From: Lachnospiraceae bacterium UBA7188
GTDB lineage: Bacteria > Bacillota > Clostridia > Lachnospirales > Lachnospiraceae
Length of the DNA stretch: 40,065 nucleotides
Direction: 5' to 3'
Assembly: GCA_002490995.1 (NCBI GenBank)
Contig: DKVC01000140.1
Location: forward strand, 25,958-66,022
Shown: positions 31,520-40,026 of the stretch, one piece after another
Position numbering within the stretch: the stretch's first letter is position 1
How the letters are laid out: the number at the start of each line of letters is the position of its first letter
The notes under the pieces: model-generated
Databases searched by the model: none
Told to the model about the DNA's origin: nothing
The model's input: the letters and a program-made list of their open reading frames with translations, nothing else
Translations under genes and position numbers: made by a program

Positions 31520-32470
31520 ATGAAGATTGTGTTTATGGGTACTCCGGAGTATGCCGCCGAAGCGCTGGAGGCTCTGATCAGCGCAGGGCATGAGGTGGTG
31601 GCGGTGGTGACGCAGCCGGATAAGGCAAGGGGAAGAAGCAGGGTACTCCTTCCGCCGCCTGTGAAAACCTGTGCATTAAAATACGGAATTCCGGTTCTGC
31701 AGCCCCGCCGCATCAGGAAGCCGGAGGCAGTGGCGGAACTGAAGCAGTACCCTGCCGATGTCTATGTGGTGGCGGCGTTCGGGCAGATTCTGTCTCAGGA
31801 GATACTGGATATCCCGCCCCGTGGCTGTCTGAATATTCATGCTTCCCTGCTTCCCGGATACAGGGGGGCGTCCCCCATTCAGCATGTGATTCTGGGCGGA
31901 GAGAAGAAGACTGGAATCACCATCATGCAGATGGACGCGGGAATCGATACCGGCGGCATCCTGTATCAGAAGGAAATTCCGATTCGGGATGACGATAATT
32001 ACGAGACGCTTCACGATAAGCTGGCGGCGCTGGGAGGCCAGGCCATCACGGAGGCTCTGACGCTTTTGGAGCAGGGGAAACTGATTCCCAGGAAGCAGCA
32101 GGAGAATTTAAGCAGTTACGCACCGCTGATCGGCAGGGAGATGGGAGAACTTGATTTTACACAGGGGGCAGCCGATCTGGACCGCAGGATACGTGCCATG
32201 ATACCCTGGCCTGGCGCTTATACTTCCTATCAGGGGAAGCAGCTGAAGATCTGGAGGGCGGAGCCTGTCTTTTCCGTGAATACCTTCGGACGTTCGCCAG
32301 GAGAGATTCTCTCTGCGGATAAAAACTTCGTTACCGTAGCGGCGGGCGAAGGTGCCCTGCGGATTTATGAGCTTCAGCTGGAGGGCAGGAAGCGGATGAC
32401 GGCACATGATTTCCTGCTGGGTGTCAGGATGCAGCCCGGGGAAGTGCTGGGATGTATTGAGAAGGAATGA
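31520..32470 (+). CDS. fmt: Methionyl-tRNA formyltransferase, 316 aa
   Basis: Formylates Met-tRNA(fMet) with 10-formyl-tetrahydrofolate so that translation can start. The N-terminal Rossmann domain carries VFMGTPEYAAEALEAL, VVTQPDKARGRSRVLLPPPVK (the loop that contacts the tRNA), and the catalytic NIHASLLPGYRGASPIQ with Asn, His and later the Asp in MDAGIDTGGILYQ. A C-terminal OB-like domain (about 205-316, IRAMIPWPGAYTSY) binds tRNA. The length is normal. AGCGGAGG precedes ATG 31520. The next gene starts about 59 nt later, within the same transcription run. Confidence 0.97.
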   Translation: MKIVFMGTPEYAAEALEALISAGHEVVAVVTQPDKARGRSRVLLPPPVKTCALKYGIPVLQPRRIRKPEAVAELKQYPADVYVVAAFGQILSQEILDIPPRGCLNIHASLLPGYRGASPIQHVILGGEKKTGITIMQMDAGIDTGGILYQKEIPIRDDDNYETLHDKLAALGGQAITEALTLLEQGKLIPRKQQENLSSYAPLIGREMGELDFTQGAADLDRRIRAMIPWPGAYTSYQGKQLKIWRAEPVFSVNTFGRSPGEILSADKNFVTVAAGEGALRIYELQLEGRKRMTAHDFLLGVRMQPGEVLGCIEKE

Positions 32471-32529
32471 TAAGAGTTTTGGAATTTGCAATGGTTGGCA
32501 TATGGCAATGGGAAAGGAGTGGACACGAT

Positions 32530-33231
32530 ATGGGAATGTTTTATTGGGATCCTACGTATATTCTGGTTTTGATCGGTATGGTGCTGTGCCTTGGAGCCAG
32601 CGCCATGGTGAACAGCGCCATGGGAAAGTACAGCAGAGTGCGCAACAGCACCGGGATGACAGGGGCGGAAGCGGCCAGGCGTATTCTGAACAACGAGGGG
32701 CTCTACAATGTTCAGATTGAATGCCTGAAGTCAGGAAGCGGGGACCATTATGATCCACGGTCCAATACGGTACGGCTTTCCTGTGACAATTACAGCCAGC
32801 CTTCTGTGACTGCGGTGGGAGTTGCGGCCCATGAATGCGGTCATGCCATTCAGCACGCGAAGGGATATGCGCCCCTGAACTTTCGCTCTGCCCTTGTGCC
32901 GGTGGCGAACATCGGCAGTACCATTGGGATGCCGCTCATTATACTGGGCGTGATACTGAGCTGGAACCGGGTGTTGATAGAGATCGGAATCTGGGCATTT
33001 TCACTGGCTGTGCTGTTCCAGCTGGTGACTCTGCCGGTGGAATTCAATGCTTCCGCCAGGGCCGTGGCGAAGATTGACCAGTACGGGCTGCTGAACGGTG
33101 ATGAGGCAAAGGGATGCAGGAAGGTCCTGACAGCGGCAGCCATGACCTATGTGGCGGCTGCGGCGTCTTCTATTTTGCAGTTACTGCGTCTGATTCTGCT
33201 GTTTGGCGGCAACCGGAGAAATGATGACTGA
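32530..33231 (+). CDS. YugP-type neutral zinc metallopeptidase, membrane, 233 aa
   Basis: Membrane-bound zinc protease family of unknown substrate (B. subtilis YugP type). An N-terminal membrane helix (about 10-30) precedes the soluble segment GLYNVQIECLKSGSGDHYDPRSNTVRLS, which leads to the catalytic HECGH at residues 101-105 (AAHECGHAIQHAKGY). Two further hydrophobic segments are IGSTIGMPLIILGVILSW and IGIWAFSLAVLFQLVTLPVEFNASARA, the family's hallmark, and a last one lies near the C-terminus. I chose ATG 32530 because AAGGAG lies 9 nt upstream and the protein then has the family's normal length; a longer frame begins at 32467, overlapping fmt by 4 bp. The 3' end of the gene is the first partial unit of the 36-bp tandem repeat. 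Confidence 0.93.
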   Translation: MGMFYWDPTYILVLIGMVLCLGASAMVNSAMGKYSRVRNSTGMTGAEAARRILNNEGLYNVQIECLKSGSGDHYDPRSNTVRLSCDNYSQPSVTAVGVAAHECGHAIQHAKGYAPLNFRSALVPVANIGSTIGMPLIILGVILSWNRVLIEIGIWAFSLAVLFQLVTLPVEFNASARAVAKIDQYGLLNGDEAKGCRKVLTAAAMTYVAAAASSILQLLRLILLFGGNRRNDD

Positions 33232-33431
33232 CGCAGAGCGACATATAACTGTAGAAGTGATGAGTGGCGCAGAGCGACATATAACCGGAGAAGTGATGAC
33301 TGGCGCAGAGCGACATATAACTGTAGAAGTGATGAGCGGTGCAGAGCGACATATAACCGTAGAAGTGATGACTGGCGCAGAGCGACATATAACCGGAGAA
33401 GTGATGACTGGTGCAAAGCGGCGTTCAGGCG
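33211..33431 (+). repeat. 36-bp tandem repeat, about six units, between yugP and rsmB
   Basis: The unit is GTGATGACTGGCGCAGAGCG followed by ACATATAACCGGAGAA, 36 bp, head to tail without spacers (unit phase seen at 33233, 33269, 33305 and so on). It begins inside the last codons of the yugP gene and decays at the 3' end near 33420. The units differ at a few positions, mainly GTA/CGG and AGT/ACT/GCG. Unit length is a multiple of three, so the frame stays open through the array. It is tandem and gap-free, hence not a CRISPR array. Confidence 0.9.
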
Positions 33432-33448
33432 TTTGGGAGAAGAAATGA
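33224..33448 (+). CDS. Repeat-encoded small ORF bridging yugP and rsmB, 74 aa
   Basis: The 36-bp tandem repeat is read here as a protein made of about six 12-residue units of the form AERHIT(V/G)EVM(S/T)G. ATG 33224 is preceded by GGAG (33215-33218), 5 nt upstream, and overlaps the yugP stop region (ATGATGACTGA). Its own TGA (33446-33448) overlaps the rsmB start as ATGA, so ribosomes finishing it could restart on rsmB. Each unit also contains GGAGAAGTGATG-like sequence, in effect a ribosome site beside start-like codons. I recognise no family. Whether the peptide is stable or the ORF only serves translational coupling cannot be told from sequence. The reverse strand is also open through the repeat, as expected for a stop-free periodic unit, so openness alone is weak evidence. 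Confidence 0.45.
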   Translation: MTDAERHITVEVMSGAERHITGEVMTGAERHITVEVMSGAERHITVEVMTGAERHITGEVMTGAKRRSGVWEKK

Positions 33449-34854
33449 ATACTCGGGAACTTGTTTTGGATATGCTGCTCACTCTGGACAGAGAGGGCGA
33501 TTACTCTCACAGGCTTGTAAGGTCTGTACTTGATAAGTACGATTATCTGGAAGCCCGTGACAAGGCTTTCATCAAGCGGCTGGCAGAGGGGACGCTTGAG
33601 CGGCAGCTGGAGCTGGATTATTATCTGGACTGTTATTCCAGCCTGCCGGTGCGGAAGATGAAACCGCTGATACGGTGTCTGCTGCGGATGAGCGTGTATC
33701 AGCTGCTCTATATGGATTCCGTGCCGGACAGCGCCGTCTGCAATGAGGCGTGCAGGCTGGCGGCAAAGAGAGGATTCGGGACTCTGAAGGGCTTTGTGAA
33801 CGGTGTGCTCCGCAAAATTTCCCGCCAGAAGGATGCTCTGCCCATGCCGGACAAAGGGGAGAAGCCTGTGTCGTTTTTATCCGTTCAATATTCCATGCCG
33901 GAATGGCTTGTGGAAATGTGGATGGATGAATATGGAACGGATATGACGGAAACACTTTTACAGGGGCTGCTGGCGGTTCACCCTGTTTCCCTCAGGTTCT
34001 CCACTCTGATATCCGATGAGGAGAGGGAGGCAATCTGCAGGGAACTGTGTGAAACGGGAATGGAAATGAAGCAGAGCGCTTATCTGCCATGTGTGTATCT
34101 GACGAAAGGGTACACGGAGAATCCGGCATCTCTGCCTGCGTTTGTCAGGGGAAAGTGTATTGTTCAGGATGTGAGCTCCGCGCTGGCAGTGGAGGCAGCG
34201 GGAGTGAAGGAAGGTGACTTTGTCGTCGATGTCTGCGCTGCCCCGGGAGGGAAGAGTATCCTTGCGGCGGAGAAGGCCGGCAGCGGCAGGGTGCTTGCCA
34301 GGGATATCTCGGAAGAAAAGAGGGGCATTACCGAGGAAAATATCAGCCGTATGAGGGCAGGCAATATCGAAGTGCAGGTTTTTGACGGGACACGGACGGA
34401 TGAAGCTCTGTTGGGCAAAGCGGATGTGGTTCTGCTGGATGTGCCCTGCTCAGGCCTGGGTGTCATGGGAAAGAAGCGGGATATCAAATACCGTGTGACA
34501 AAGGAAAGCCTGGGAGAGATCGAGAAGCTTCAGAGACGGATTGTGGCGGCTTCGGCAGGATATGTGAGGAAGGGCGGCACCCTTTTATACAGCACCTGCA
34601 CCATCCGCAGAGAAGAAAATGAAGATATGGTCAGGTTCATCGCGAGGGAACTGGGATTGGAGCCCGTGCCGCTGGCTGGTGTTCTTCCCGAAGCGGTACT
34701 CGCCGAAAAGAAGCATCTGGAAGGAAAGATGAGGGAAGCCGGAAAAGAGCCGGGGGCAGGGCTGACGGAGGAAGAGGCCGATGCATGTATCCAGCTGCTT
34801 CCGGGGTACATGAAGGCGGACGGATTCTTTATTGCCAGGTTCCGGCGGCGGTGA
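33445..34854 (+). CDS. rsmB: 16S rRNA m5C967 methyltransferase RsmB, 469 aa
   Basis: Methylates cytosine 967 of 16S rRNA using S-adenosylmethionine. An N-terminal NusB-like helical domain (NTRELVLDMLLTLDREGDYSHRLVRSVLDKYDYLEARDKAFIKRLAEGTLE, about 1-130) is followed by a Rossmann methyltransferase domain. That domain has the SAM motif DVCAAPGGKSILAAEKAG (about 264), DVPCSGLGVMGKKRDIKY with the family's PCSG cysteine, and YSTCTIRREENE with the second, catalytic-type cysteine. I set the start at ATG 33445, behind GGAG (33436-33439); an upstream TTG at 33433 is in frame. The ATG overlaps the stop of the repeat ORF. The length is typical of RsmB. Confidence 0.95.
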   Translation: MNTRELVLDMLLTLDREGDYSHRLVRSVLDKYDYLEARDKAFIKRLAEGTLERQLELDYYLDCYSSLPVRKMKPLIRCLLRMSVYQLLYMDSVPDSAVCNEACRLAAKRGFGTLKGFVNGVLRKISRQKDALPMPDKGEKPVSFLSVQYSMPEWLVEMWMDEYGTDMTETLLQGLLAVHPVSLRFSTLISDEEREAICRELCETGMEMKQSAYLPCVYLTKGYTENPASLPAFVRGKCIVQDVSSALAVEAAGVKEGDFVVDVCAAPGGKSILAAEKAGSGRVLARDISEEKRGITEENISRMRAGNIEVQVFDGTRTDEALLGKADVVLLDVPCSGLGVMGKKRDIKYRVTKESLGEIEKLQRRIVAASAGYVRKGGTLLYSTCTIRREENEDMVRFIARELGLEPVPLAGVLPEAVLAEKKHLEGKMREAGKEPGAGLTEEEADACIQLLPGYMKADGFFIARFRRR

Positions 34855-35027
34855 CGGCAGCGGAAGCCAGCGGGTTGGAGTACCATGCTTTTCCGGTTTC
34901 TGAGGCTGTTAGGAATTGTCGGAAAAGTTAAAAACTTTGCATTTAGTGCGGCATGAATTTTCAGCTGCAGGGCGGAGGAAGGAGCCAGGAGCTTTCGAAG
35001 CGGATTAAAGCTGACAGGAAGGACGAA

Positions 35028-36125
35028 ATGGTGAATCGGAAGAAGCCGGAAACGGCAAAAGGTGAAAAAACAGATATCAAATCCCTGACTCTGCAGGAAC
35101 TGCGGGAAGAAATGGCTGCCAGGGGGGAGAAAGCCTTCCGGGCGGCACAGATGTACGAGTGGATGCATGTAAAAATGGCAAGAAGCTTTGATGAGATGAC
35201 GAACCTGTCAAAGGCTTTTCGGGAGGACTGTGAAAGCAGGTACATGTACACTGCGTTACAGGCAGTACGCGTGCAGGAATCAAAGCTGGACGGCACCAGG
35301 AAATTTCTGTTTGCGCTTTCCGACGGTAATGTGGTGGAGAGTGTCTGGATGAAGTATAAGCATGGAAACAGTGTCTGCATCTCTTCTCAGGTGGGCTGCA
35401 GGATGGGCTGCAGGTTCTGTGCGTCTACCCTGGACGGGCTGGAGCGGAATCTGACTCCTTCCGAGATGCTGGATCAGGTCTATGCCATTACACTGCTGAC
35501 AGGGGAGAGGGTGAGCAATGTGGTGGTGATGGGGACAGGGGAGCCGCTGGATAATTATCACAACTTATTAGTCTTCTTACAGATGCTTACGGATGAAAAC
35601 GGACTTCATATCAGCCAGAGGAATGTGACGGTATCTACCTGCGGCCTGGTGCCGGAGATAAGGAGGCTGGCCGGAGAGAAGCTGCAGATTACACTGGCTT
35701 TGTCACTGCATGCGGTGACGGATGAAAAGCGCCGCAGGATTATGCCCATTGCGAACCGTTATTCCATCAGTGAGCTGATGGAAGCGTGTGAATACTATTT
35801 TACACAGACCGGCAGAAGGATAACTCTGGAATACAGTCTGGCAGCAGGGGTGAACGACGGTGAGGAGGATGCCATGGGGCTTGTGCGCCTGGCAAAACCT
35901 CTGCATTGCCATGTCAATCTGATTCCGATAAACCCTGTAAAAGAATGCGGTTTTTCACGCACACAGCTGTCTCAGGTCAGAACTTTTCAAAATATACTTG
36001 AAAAAAATGAAATAAATGGTACCATTAGAAGGGAAATGGGCAGGGATATTGACGGCGCATGCGGACAGCTGAGACGAAAGAATATGTCCGGCCTGCGGGA
36101 CATTGGAGGAAATGAAGCGTGTTGA
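35028..36125 (+). CDS. rlmN: 23S rRNA A2503 methyltransferase RlmN, 365 aa (radical SAM)
   Basis: Radical SAM enzyme that methylates C2 of A2503 in 23S rRNA (and A37 of some tRNAs). The N-terminal helix-hairpin-like domain includes SLTLQELREEMAARGEKAFRAAQMYEWMH. The radical motif CRMGCRFC gives the CX3CX2C ligands. GTGEPLDNYHNLL, VSTCGLVPEIRRLA, LALSLHAVTDEKRRRIMP and LIPINPV are family blocks. GACGQLR near the C-terminus contains the second, methyl-accepting cysteine. I prefer ATG 35028, which has AAGGA close upstream; an ATG at 34953 is in frame but without a ribosome site. It overlaps the prpC start by 7 bp, implying coupling. Confidence 0.96.
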   Translation: MVNRKKPETAKGEKTDIKSLTLQELREEMAARGEKAFRAAQMYEWMHVKMARSFDEMTNLSKAFREDCESRYMYTALQAVRVQESKLDGTRKFLFALSDGNVVESVWMKYKHGNSVCISSQVGCRMGCRFCASTLDGLERNLTPSEMLDQVYAITLLTGERVSNVVVMGTGEPLDNYHNLLVFLQMLTDENGLHISQRNVTVSTCGLVPEIRRLAGEKLQITLALSLHAVTDEKRRRIMPIANRYSISELMEACEYYFTQTGRRITLEYSLAAGVNDGEEDAMGLVRLAKPLHCHVNLIPINPVKECGFSRTQLSQVRTFQNILEKNEINGTIRREMGRDIDGACGQLRRKNMSGLRDIGGNEAC

Positions 36126-36856
36126 AAACGTTTTCTATGACGGATACAGGCAGAAAGAGAAAAGCAAATCAGGACTATGTATATTCATCGGAGCGGCCAG
36201 TGGGAAAGCTTCCAAATCTGTTTGTGGTGGCTGACGGCATGGGCGGCCACAATGCAGGCGATTATGCCTCGCGGATTGCGGTGGAGACCATTGTGGAACG
36301 GATTGCGGATTCCCCGGAGCAGGATCCGCTGCGCGTCCTGGATATTGGAATTCAGGCCGCAAACGAAAGAATACGGGAACTGGCAGAAGGCTCTCCGGAG
36401 CTGGAAGGGATGGGGACCACAGTGGTGGCAGCGTCCTGCGGAGAGGGCTGTCTTTTTGTTGCAAATGTGGGAGACAGCAGGCTGTATGTGGTGAACCGTT
36501 TCGGAATACGGCAGATTACGAGAGATCATTCCTGGGTGGAGGAGATGGTGCGGAGGGGCGGACTCGGCAGGGAGGAAGCAAGGAACCATCCGGATAAGAA
36601 TATAATAACCAGGGCCGTTGGAGCTGAAGATACGGTAAAGGCGGATTTCTTTACGGTACGCCTTGAACAGGGCGACGAGATTTTGATGTGTACGGACGGA
36701 CTGACCAATATGCTGGAGGACGAGGAGATCCGAATGATACTGGACGGAGCCCGGGATATTGTGGAGAAAGCAGAGGCGCTTGTCAGGACTGCCAATGAGA
36801 ACGGCGGAAAAGACAATATCAGTGTGATTTTGATTGAATCTCTGGAAGAAGGTTAG
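36119..36856 (+). CDS. prpC: PP2C-type Ser/Thr protein phosphatase (PrpC/Stp), 245 aa
   Basis: Metal-dependent phosphatase that reverses phosphorylation by the PASTA kinase encoded next to it. The full motif series is present: TDTGRKRKANQDY (metal-binding Asp/Asn), LFVVADGMGGHNAGDYAS, MGTTVVAA, LFVANVGDSRLYV, ITRDHSWVEEMVRRG, NIITRAVG, DEILMCTDGLTNML and NGGKDNISVILIE. It is short and soluble, as usual for this class. The start is GTG 36119 inside the end of rlmN, with GGAGG about 9 nt upstream; TTG 36122 or ATG 36137 are less likely alternatives. The prkC gene starts 14 nt after its stop. Together they sense and transmit cell-wall or growth-state signals. Confidence 0.96.
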   Translation: MLKTFSMTDTGRKRKANQDYVYSSERPVGKLPNLFVVADGMGGHNAGDYASRIAVETIVERIADSPEQDPLRVLDIGIQAANERIRELAEGSPELEGMGTTVVAASCGEGCLFVANVGDSRLYVVNRFGIRQITRDHSWVEEMVRRGGLGREEARNHPDKNIITRAVGAEDTVKADFFTVRLEQGDEILMCTDGLTNMLEDEEIRMILDGARDIVEKAEALVRTANENGGKDNISVILIESLEEG

Positions 36857-36870
36857 AATGGAGAGCATAT

Positions 36871-39048
36871 ATGGTTAAGATTGGAATGATGATTGGTGAC
36901 CGCTATGAGATACTGGAAAAGATCGGAACCGGCGGCATGTCGGATGTATATAAGGCAAAATGCCATAAGCTGAACCGGTTTGTCGCGATTAAGGTCCTGA
37001 AACAGGAATTCAGTGAGAACGCTAATTTTGTATCGAAATTCCGCACAGAGGCCCAGGCTGCTGCAGGGCTGATGCATCCCAATATCGTAAATGTGTACGA
37101 TGTGGGTGAGGAAGACGGTATTTACTATATTGTGATGGAGCTGGTAGAGGGCATCACACTCAAAAAGTATATTGAGAAGAAAGCCAGGCTGTCTTTTAAG
37201 GAGGCAGTCAGCATTGCCATACAGGTGAGCATGGGAATTGAAGCTGCTCACAACAATCATATTATCCACAGGGATATCAAACCACAGAATATCATTATCT
37301 CCAAGGACGGGAAGGTAAAGGTGACGGATTTCGGTATTGCCAAAGCTGCCACCAGCAATACCATTACATCCAATGTGATGGGTTCCGTTCACTACACATC
37401 GCCGGAGCAGGCCAGGGGCGGCTACAGCGATGAGAAAAGCGATATTTATTCCCTTGGAATCACAATTTTTGAAATGCTTACGGGCAGAGTCCCCTTTAAC
37501 GGCGAGACTACGGTGGCAATTGCCATCAAGCATATTCAGGAAGAACTTCCGTCTCCCAAGGAGTTTGTTCCTGAGATACCCAACAGCGTGGAAGGAATTG
37601 TATTAAAGTGCTGTCAGAAATCCCCGGATCGCCGATATCAGAACATGCAGGAGCTGATTGCGGATCTGAAGCAGTCACTGATGAATCCGGATGAGGATTT
37701 TGTAGTACAGAATGATCCTGATATGAACGGCGGTACCCGGAAGATTTCGGATAATGAGAGAGAACAGATCAAGCGAAGAACTGTCTATCAGGAAAATTAT
37801 GACAATAACCGGGAATACGAGGAACGGGAAGAACCCATTCGCCTGCGTGCCGATACGGAAGCAATGTATGAGAACGAGGGCAATGCGGAAGATGACGATG
37901 AGTATGACTACAATCCGAGGATGGAGAGAGTGACCACATATCTGGCGCTGATCGGTGGCGTAGTCTTCTGTGTGGTTGCGATTATCCTTGCCGTCAAGGT
38001 ATTCGGTGGCCGTGGGGAAGGCGATCAGGTATCGGACAGCCCGGTTATCACATCACCGCCGTTCACGGCTTCACCGGAAGCTTCTTCGGAATCACCGGAA
38101 TCGTCGGCGGAAGAGGTGAAAAAGGCAGTGATGCCGAAGGTGGTGGGCAGGACTGTGGAGGAGGCCAGAAACGCATTGACGGACGTGGGGTTGAAATCTG
38201 AAGTGGATTACGAGGAATCAGATGATATTCAGGCCGGGGAAGTCATCAGTGCCGATGTGGAGGAAGGCACTGAAGTAGAGCTGGGAACTACAGTGAAGCT
38301 CACAGCCAGTGCGGGTCCCCAGGGGATTGCCGTGCCGTCAGTGGTGGGCATGGACTATGACGGAGCCAATGCGAGGCTTACGCAGCTTGGGTTTGCCGTG
38401 ACGAGGGTAGAGGGATATTCGGATGAAGTGGATAACGGAATTGTTATGGCGCAGGTACCTTCTGCGGAAACCGAAGTGGCAAAGGGGACGAATGTCACTG
38501 TAACGGTCAGTCTCGGAAAAGAGAAGATCTGGGTTCCGAAGCTGCTCGGATACTCCGAGCAGGACGGAATCGCGGCTGCCCTGGAGGCGGGACTACAGGT
38601 AGGGGAAGAAATTGCCTATGTATACAGTGATGAGTATCAGGAGGGACAGATCTGTTACCAGAGCTATTCCACCGGTTCTTATGTGGAACCGGGAACCGTG
38701 ATTGATATCAAGGTCAGCAAGGGGCCTGAAGTACAGACCTATAAATGCAATGCCAGCATCATGGCGCCTACGCCTGAGGAAGCGCCGGATTACTCGGCGG
38801 GAATGGAGGTTTCTATCAAATTGACAGCGGATGACGGGCAGGTTCTGTTAGATACCACCACGTCCAGCTTCCCACAGGCAGCGAATTATTACGGCCTGAC
38901 TTCGGCGGGAGGCACCATTACCATGACGTATTACGTAACTACGGAGGGTACTACTACAACAGATCCGGAGACGGGAGAGACGATTACCACACCCGGAGAG
39001 ACACAGGAAAGATCCTTCAGCAGAAGAATCGACTTTTCGTTAGAGTAG
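36871..39048 (+). CDS. prkC: PASTA-domain Ser/Thr protein kinase PrkC, 725 aa
   Basis: Membrane kinase whose outer PASTA domains bind muropeptides or lipid II and whose inner domain phosphorylates growth and wall proteins. Kinase domain about 1-270: GTGGMSDVYKAK (P-loop), VAIKVLK, HRDIKPQN (catalytic loop), DFGIAK, and SPEQARGG. An acidic juxtamembrane stretch (about 290-350) precedes one membrane helix (about 356-378). Three PASTA domains follow (starting about 416, 484 and 553), each with the PxVxG motif near its start and a terminal V-x-S-x-G. A further C-terminal region of about 100 residues, rich in Thr and ending in a beta-like segment, is not PASTA. ATG 36871 has GGAG about 7 nt upstream; ATG 36886 is possible. 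Confidence 0.96.
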   Translation: MVKIGMMIGDRYEILEKIGTGGMSDVYKAKCHKLNRFVAIKVLKQEFSENANFVSKFRTEAQAAAGLMHPNIVNVYDVGEEDGIYYIVMELVEGITLKKYIEKKARLSFKEAVSIAIQVSMGIEAAHNNHIIHRDIKPQNIIISKDGKVKVTDFGIAKAATSNTITSNVMGSVHYTSPEQARGGYSDEKSDIYSLGITIFEMLTGRVPFNGETTVAIAIKHIQEELPSPKEFVPEIPNSVEGIVLKCCQKSPDRRYQNMQELIADLKQSLMNPDEDFVVQNDPDMNGGTRKISDNEREQIKRRTVYQENYDNNREYEEREEPIRLRADTEAMYENEGNAEDDDEYDYNPRMERVTTYLALIGGVVFCVVAIILAVKVFGGRGEGDQVSDSPVITSPPFTASPEASSESPESSAEEVKKAVMPKVVGRTVEEARNALTDVGLKSEVDYEESDDIQAGEVISADVEEGTEVELGTTVKLTASAGPQGIAVPSVVGMDYDGANARLTQLGFAVTRVEGYSDEVDNGIVMAQVPSAETEVAKGTNVTVTVSLGKEKIWVPKLLGYSEQDGIAAALEAGLQVGEEIAYVYSDEYQEGQICYQSYSTGSYVEPGTVIDIKVSKGPEVQTYKCNASIMAPTPEEAPDYSAGMEVSIKLTADDGQVLLDTTTSSFPQAANYYGLTSAGGTITMTYYVTTEGTTTTDPETGETITTPGETQERSFSRRIDFSLE

Positions 39049-39057
39049 GGTGGGCTT

Positions 39058-40026
39058 ATGCGCGGAAGGATAGTGAAAGGGATCGGCGGTTTTTATTATG
39101 TTCACTGCGGCGCACGCGGAGACGGGGCGGCTGTGGCTGGAGAAGTATATGAGTGCAGGGCGAAGGGAATTTTCCGGAAGGATAACCGCCGCCCCCTGGT
39201 GGGGGATGAGGTGGAGATGGACGTGCTGGATGCGGAGAAAAAAACCGGCAGCATCAGCTCACTGCTTCCCAGGCGCAGCGAGCTGATCAGGCCTGCCGTG
39301 GCAAATGTGGATCAGGCGCTTGTTATTTTTGCCATAACACAGCCCAGACCGAATTTCAATCTGCTGGACCGTTTTCTGATTATGATGGCGCAGCAGGAGA
39401 TTGACAGTATCATCTGCTTTAACAAGGCGGATATAGACGAAGAAGGCAGCGGGGAGGAATATCGGCGGATATATGGGGATTGCGGCTACCGTACTGTGGA
39501 GGTAAGCGCAAAGACAGAGAAAGGAATCGAGGCCCTGAAAGAAATGCTGTGGGGAAAGACTACTGCGGTGGCAGGTCCCAGCGGTGTGGGGAAATCTTCC
39601 CTTATCAACTGCCTGCAAACGGATATCGTGATGGAAACAGGGGAGATCAGCGCGAAAATTCAGCGTGGAAAGCATACCACAAGACATTCAGAGCTGATAG
39701 CGCTGGAGGGCGATACTTATATTCTGGATACTCCCGGATTCAGTTCCCTGGGGCTTTTCGGCCTGGAGAAGGGAGAGCTGGCGGCATATTACCCGGAGTT
39801 CGCGGGGTATGAGGACGGCTGCCGGTTCGCGGGCTGTTCTCATATAGGGGAGCGTCTCTGCGGCATAAAAGACGCGGTGGCAGCGGGAAAAATCAGCAGG
39901 ATGAGGTATGAGAATTATTGTCTGCTGTATCAGGAATTGGATTACATACAGTCGAAAAGCTGCAATAAAAATACCGGGGCAAAGAAAGCGGGAAATGTCC
40001 GCAGGAACTTCTCAAAAGGTACTTAA
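39058..40026 (+). CDS. rsgA: Ribosome small-subunit-dependent GTPase RsgA, 322 aa
   Basis: Circularly permuted GTPase that checks maturation of the 30S subunit. An N-terminal OB-fold (RGRIVKGIGGFYYVHCG, then RRPLVGDEVEMDV) is followed by the permuted G domain: FNKAD (G4), VSAKT (G5), GPSGVGKSSLIN (G1, about residues 174-185) and DTPGFSSLGLF (G3). A C-terminal zinc knuckle has the Cys/His pattern in CRFAGCSHIGERLCGI. The protein is about 20-25 residues longer than most relatives, because a basic tail (SKSCNKNTGAKKAGNVRRNFSKGT) follows the usual end YCLLYQEL. The gene after it lies beyond the window; the last 39 bases (40027-40065) show nothing I can name. Confidence 0.96.
   Translation: MRGRIVKGIGGFYYVHCGARGDGAAVAGEVYECRAKGIFRKDNRRPLVGDEVEMDVLDAEKKTGSISSLLPRRSELIRPAVANVDQALVIFAITQPRPNFNLLDRFLIMMAQQEIDSIICFNKADIDEEGSGEEYRRIYGDCGYRTVEVSAKTEKGIEALKEMLWGKTTAVAGPSGVGKSSLINCLQTDIVMETGEISAKIQRGKHTTRHSELIALEGDTYILDTPGFSSLGLFGLEKGELAAYYPEFAGYEDGCRFAGCSHIGERLCGIKDAVAAGKISRMRYENYCLLYQELDYIQSKSCNKNTGAKKAGNVRRNFSKGT

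Noticed and set aside
33211..33431. 36-bp repeats resembling CRISPR repeats by length
   Set aside because: The units are directly joined without spacers and diverge from each other; there are no cas genes. It is a tandem repeat.
33147..33510. Several open frames on the reverse strand across the 36-bp repeat
   Set aside because: A stop-free periodic unit keeps several frames open automatically; none has a ribosome site, and they overlap yugP and rsmB.
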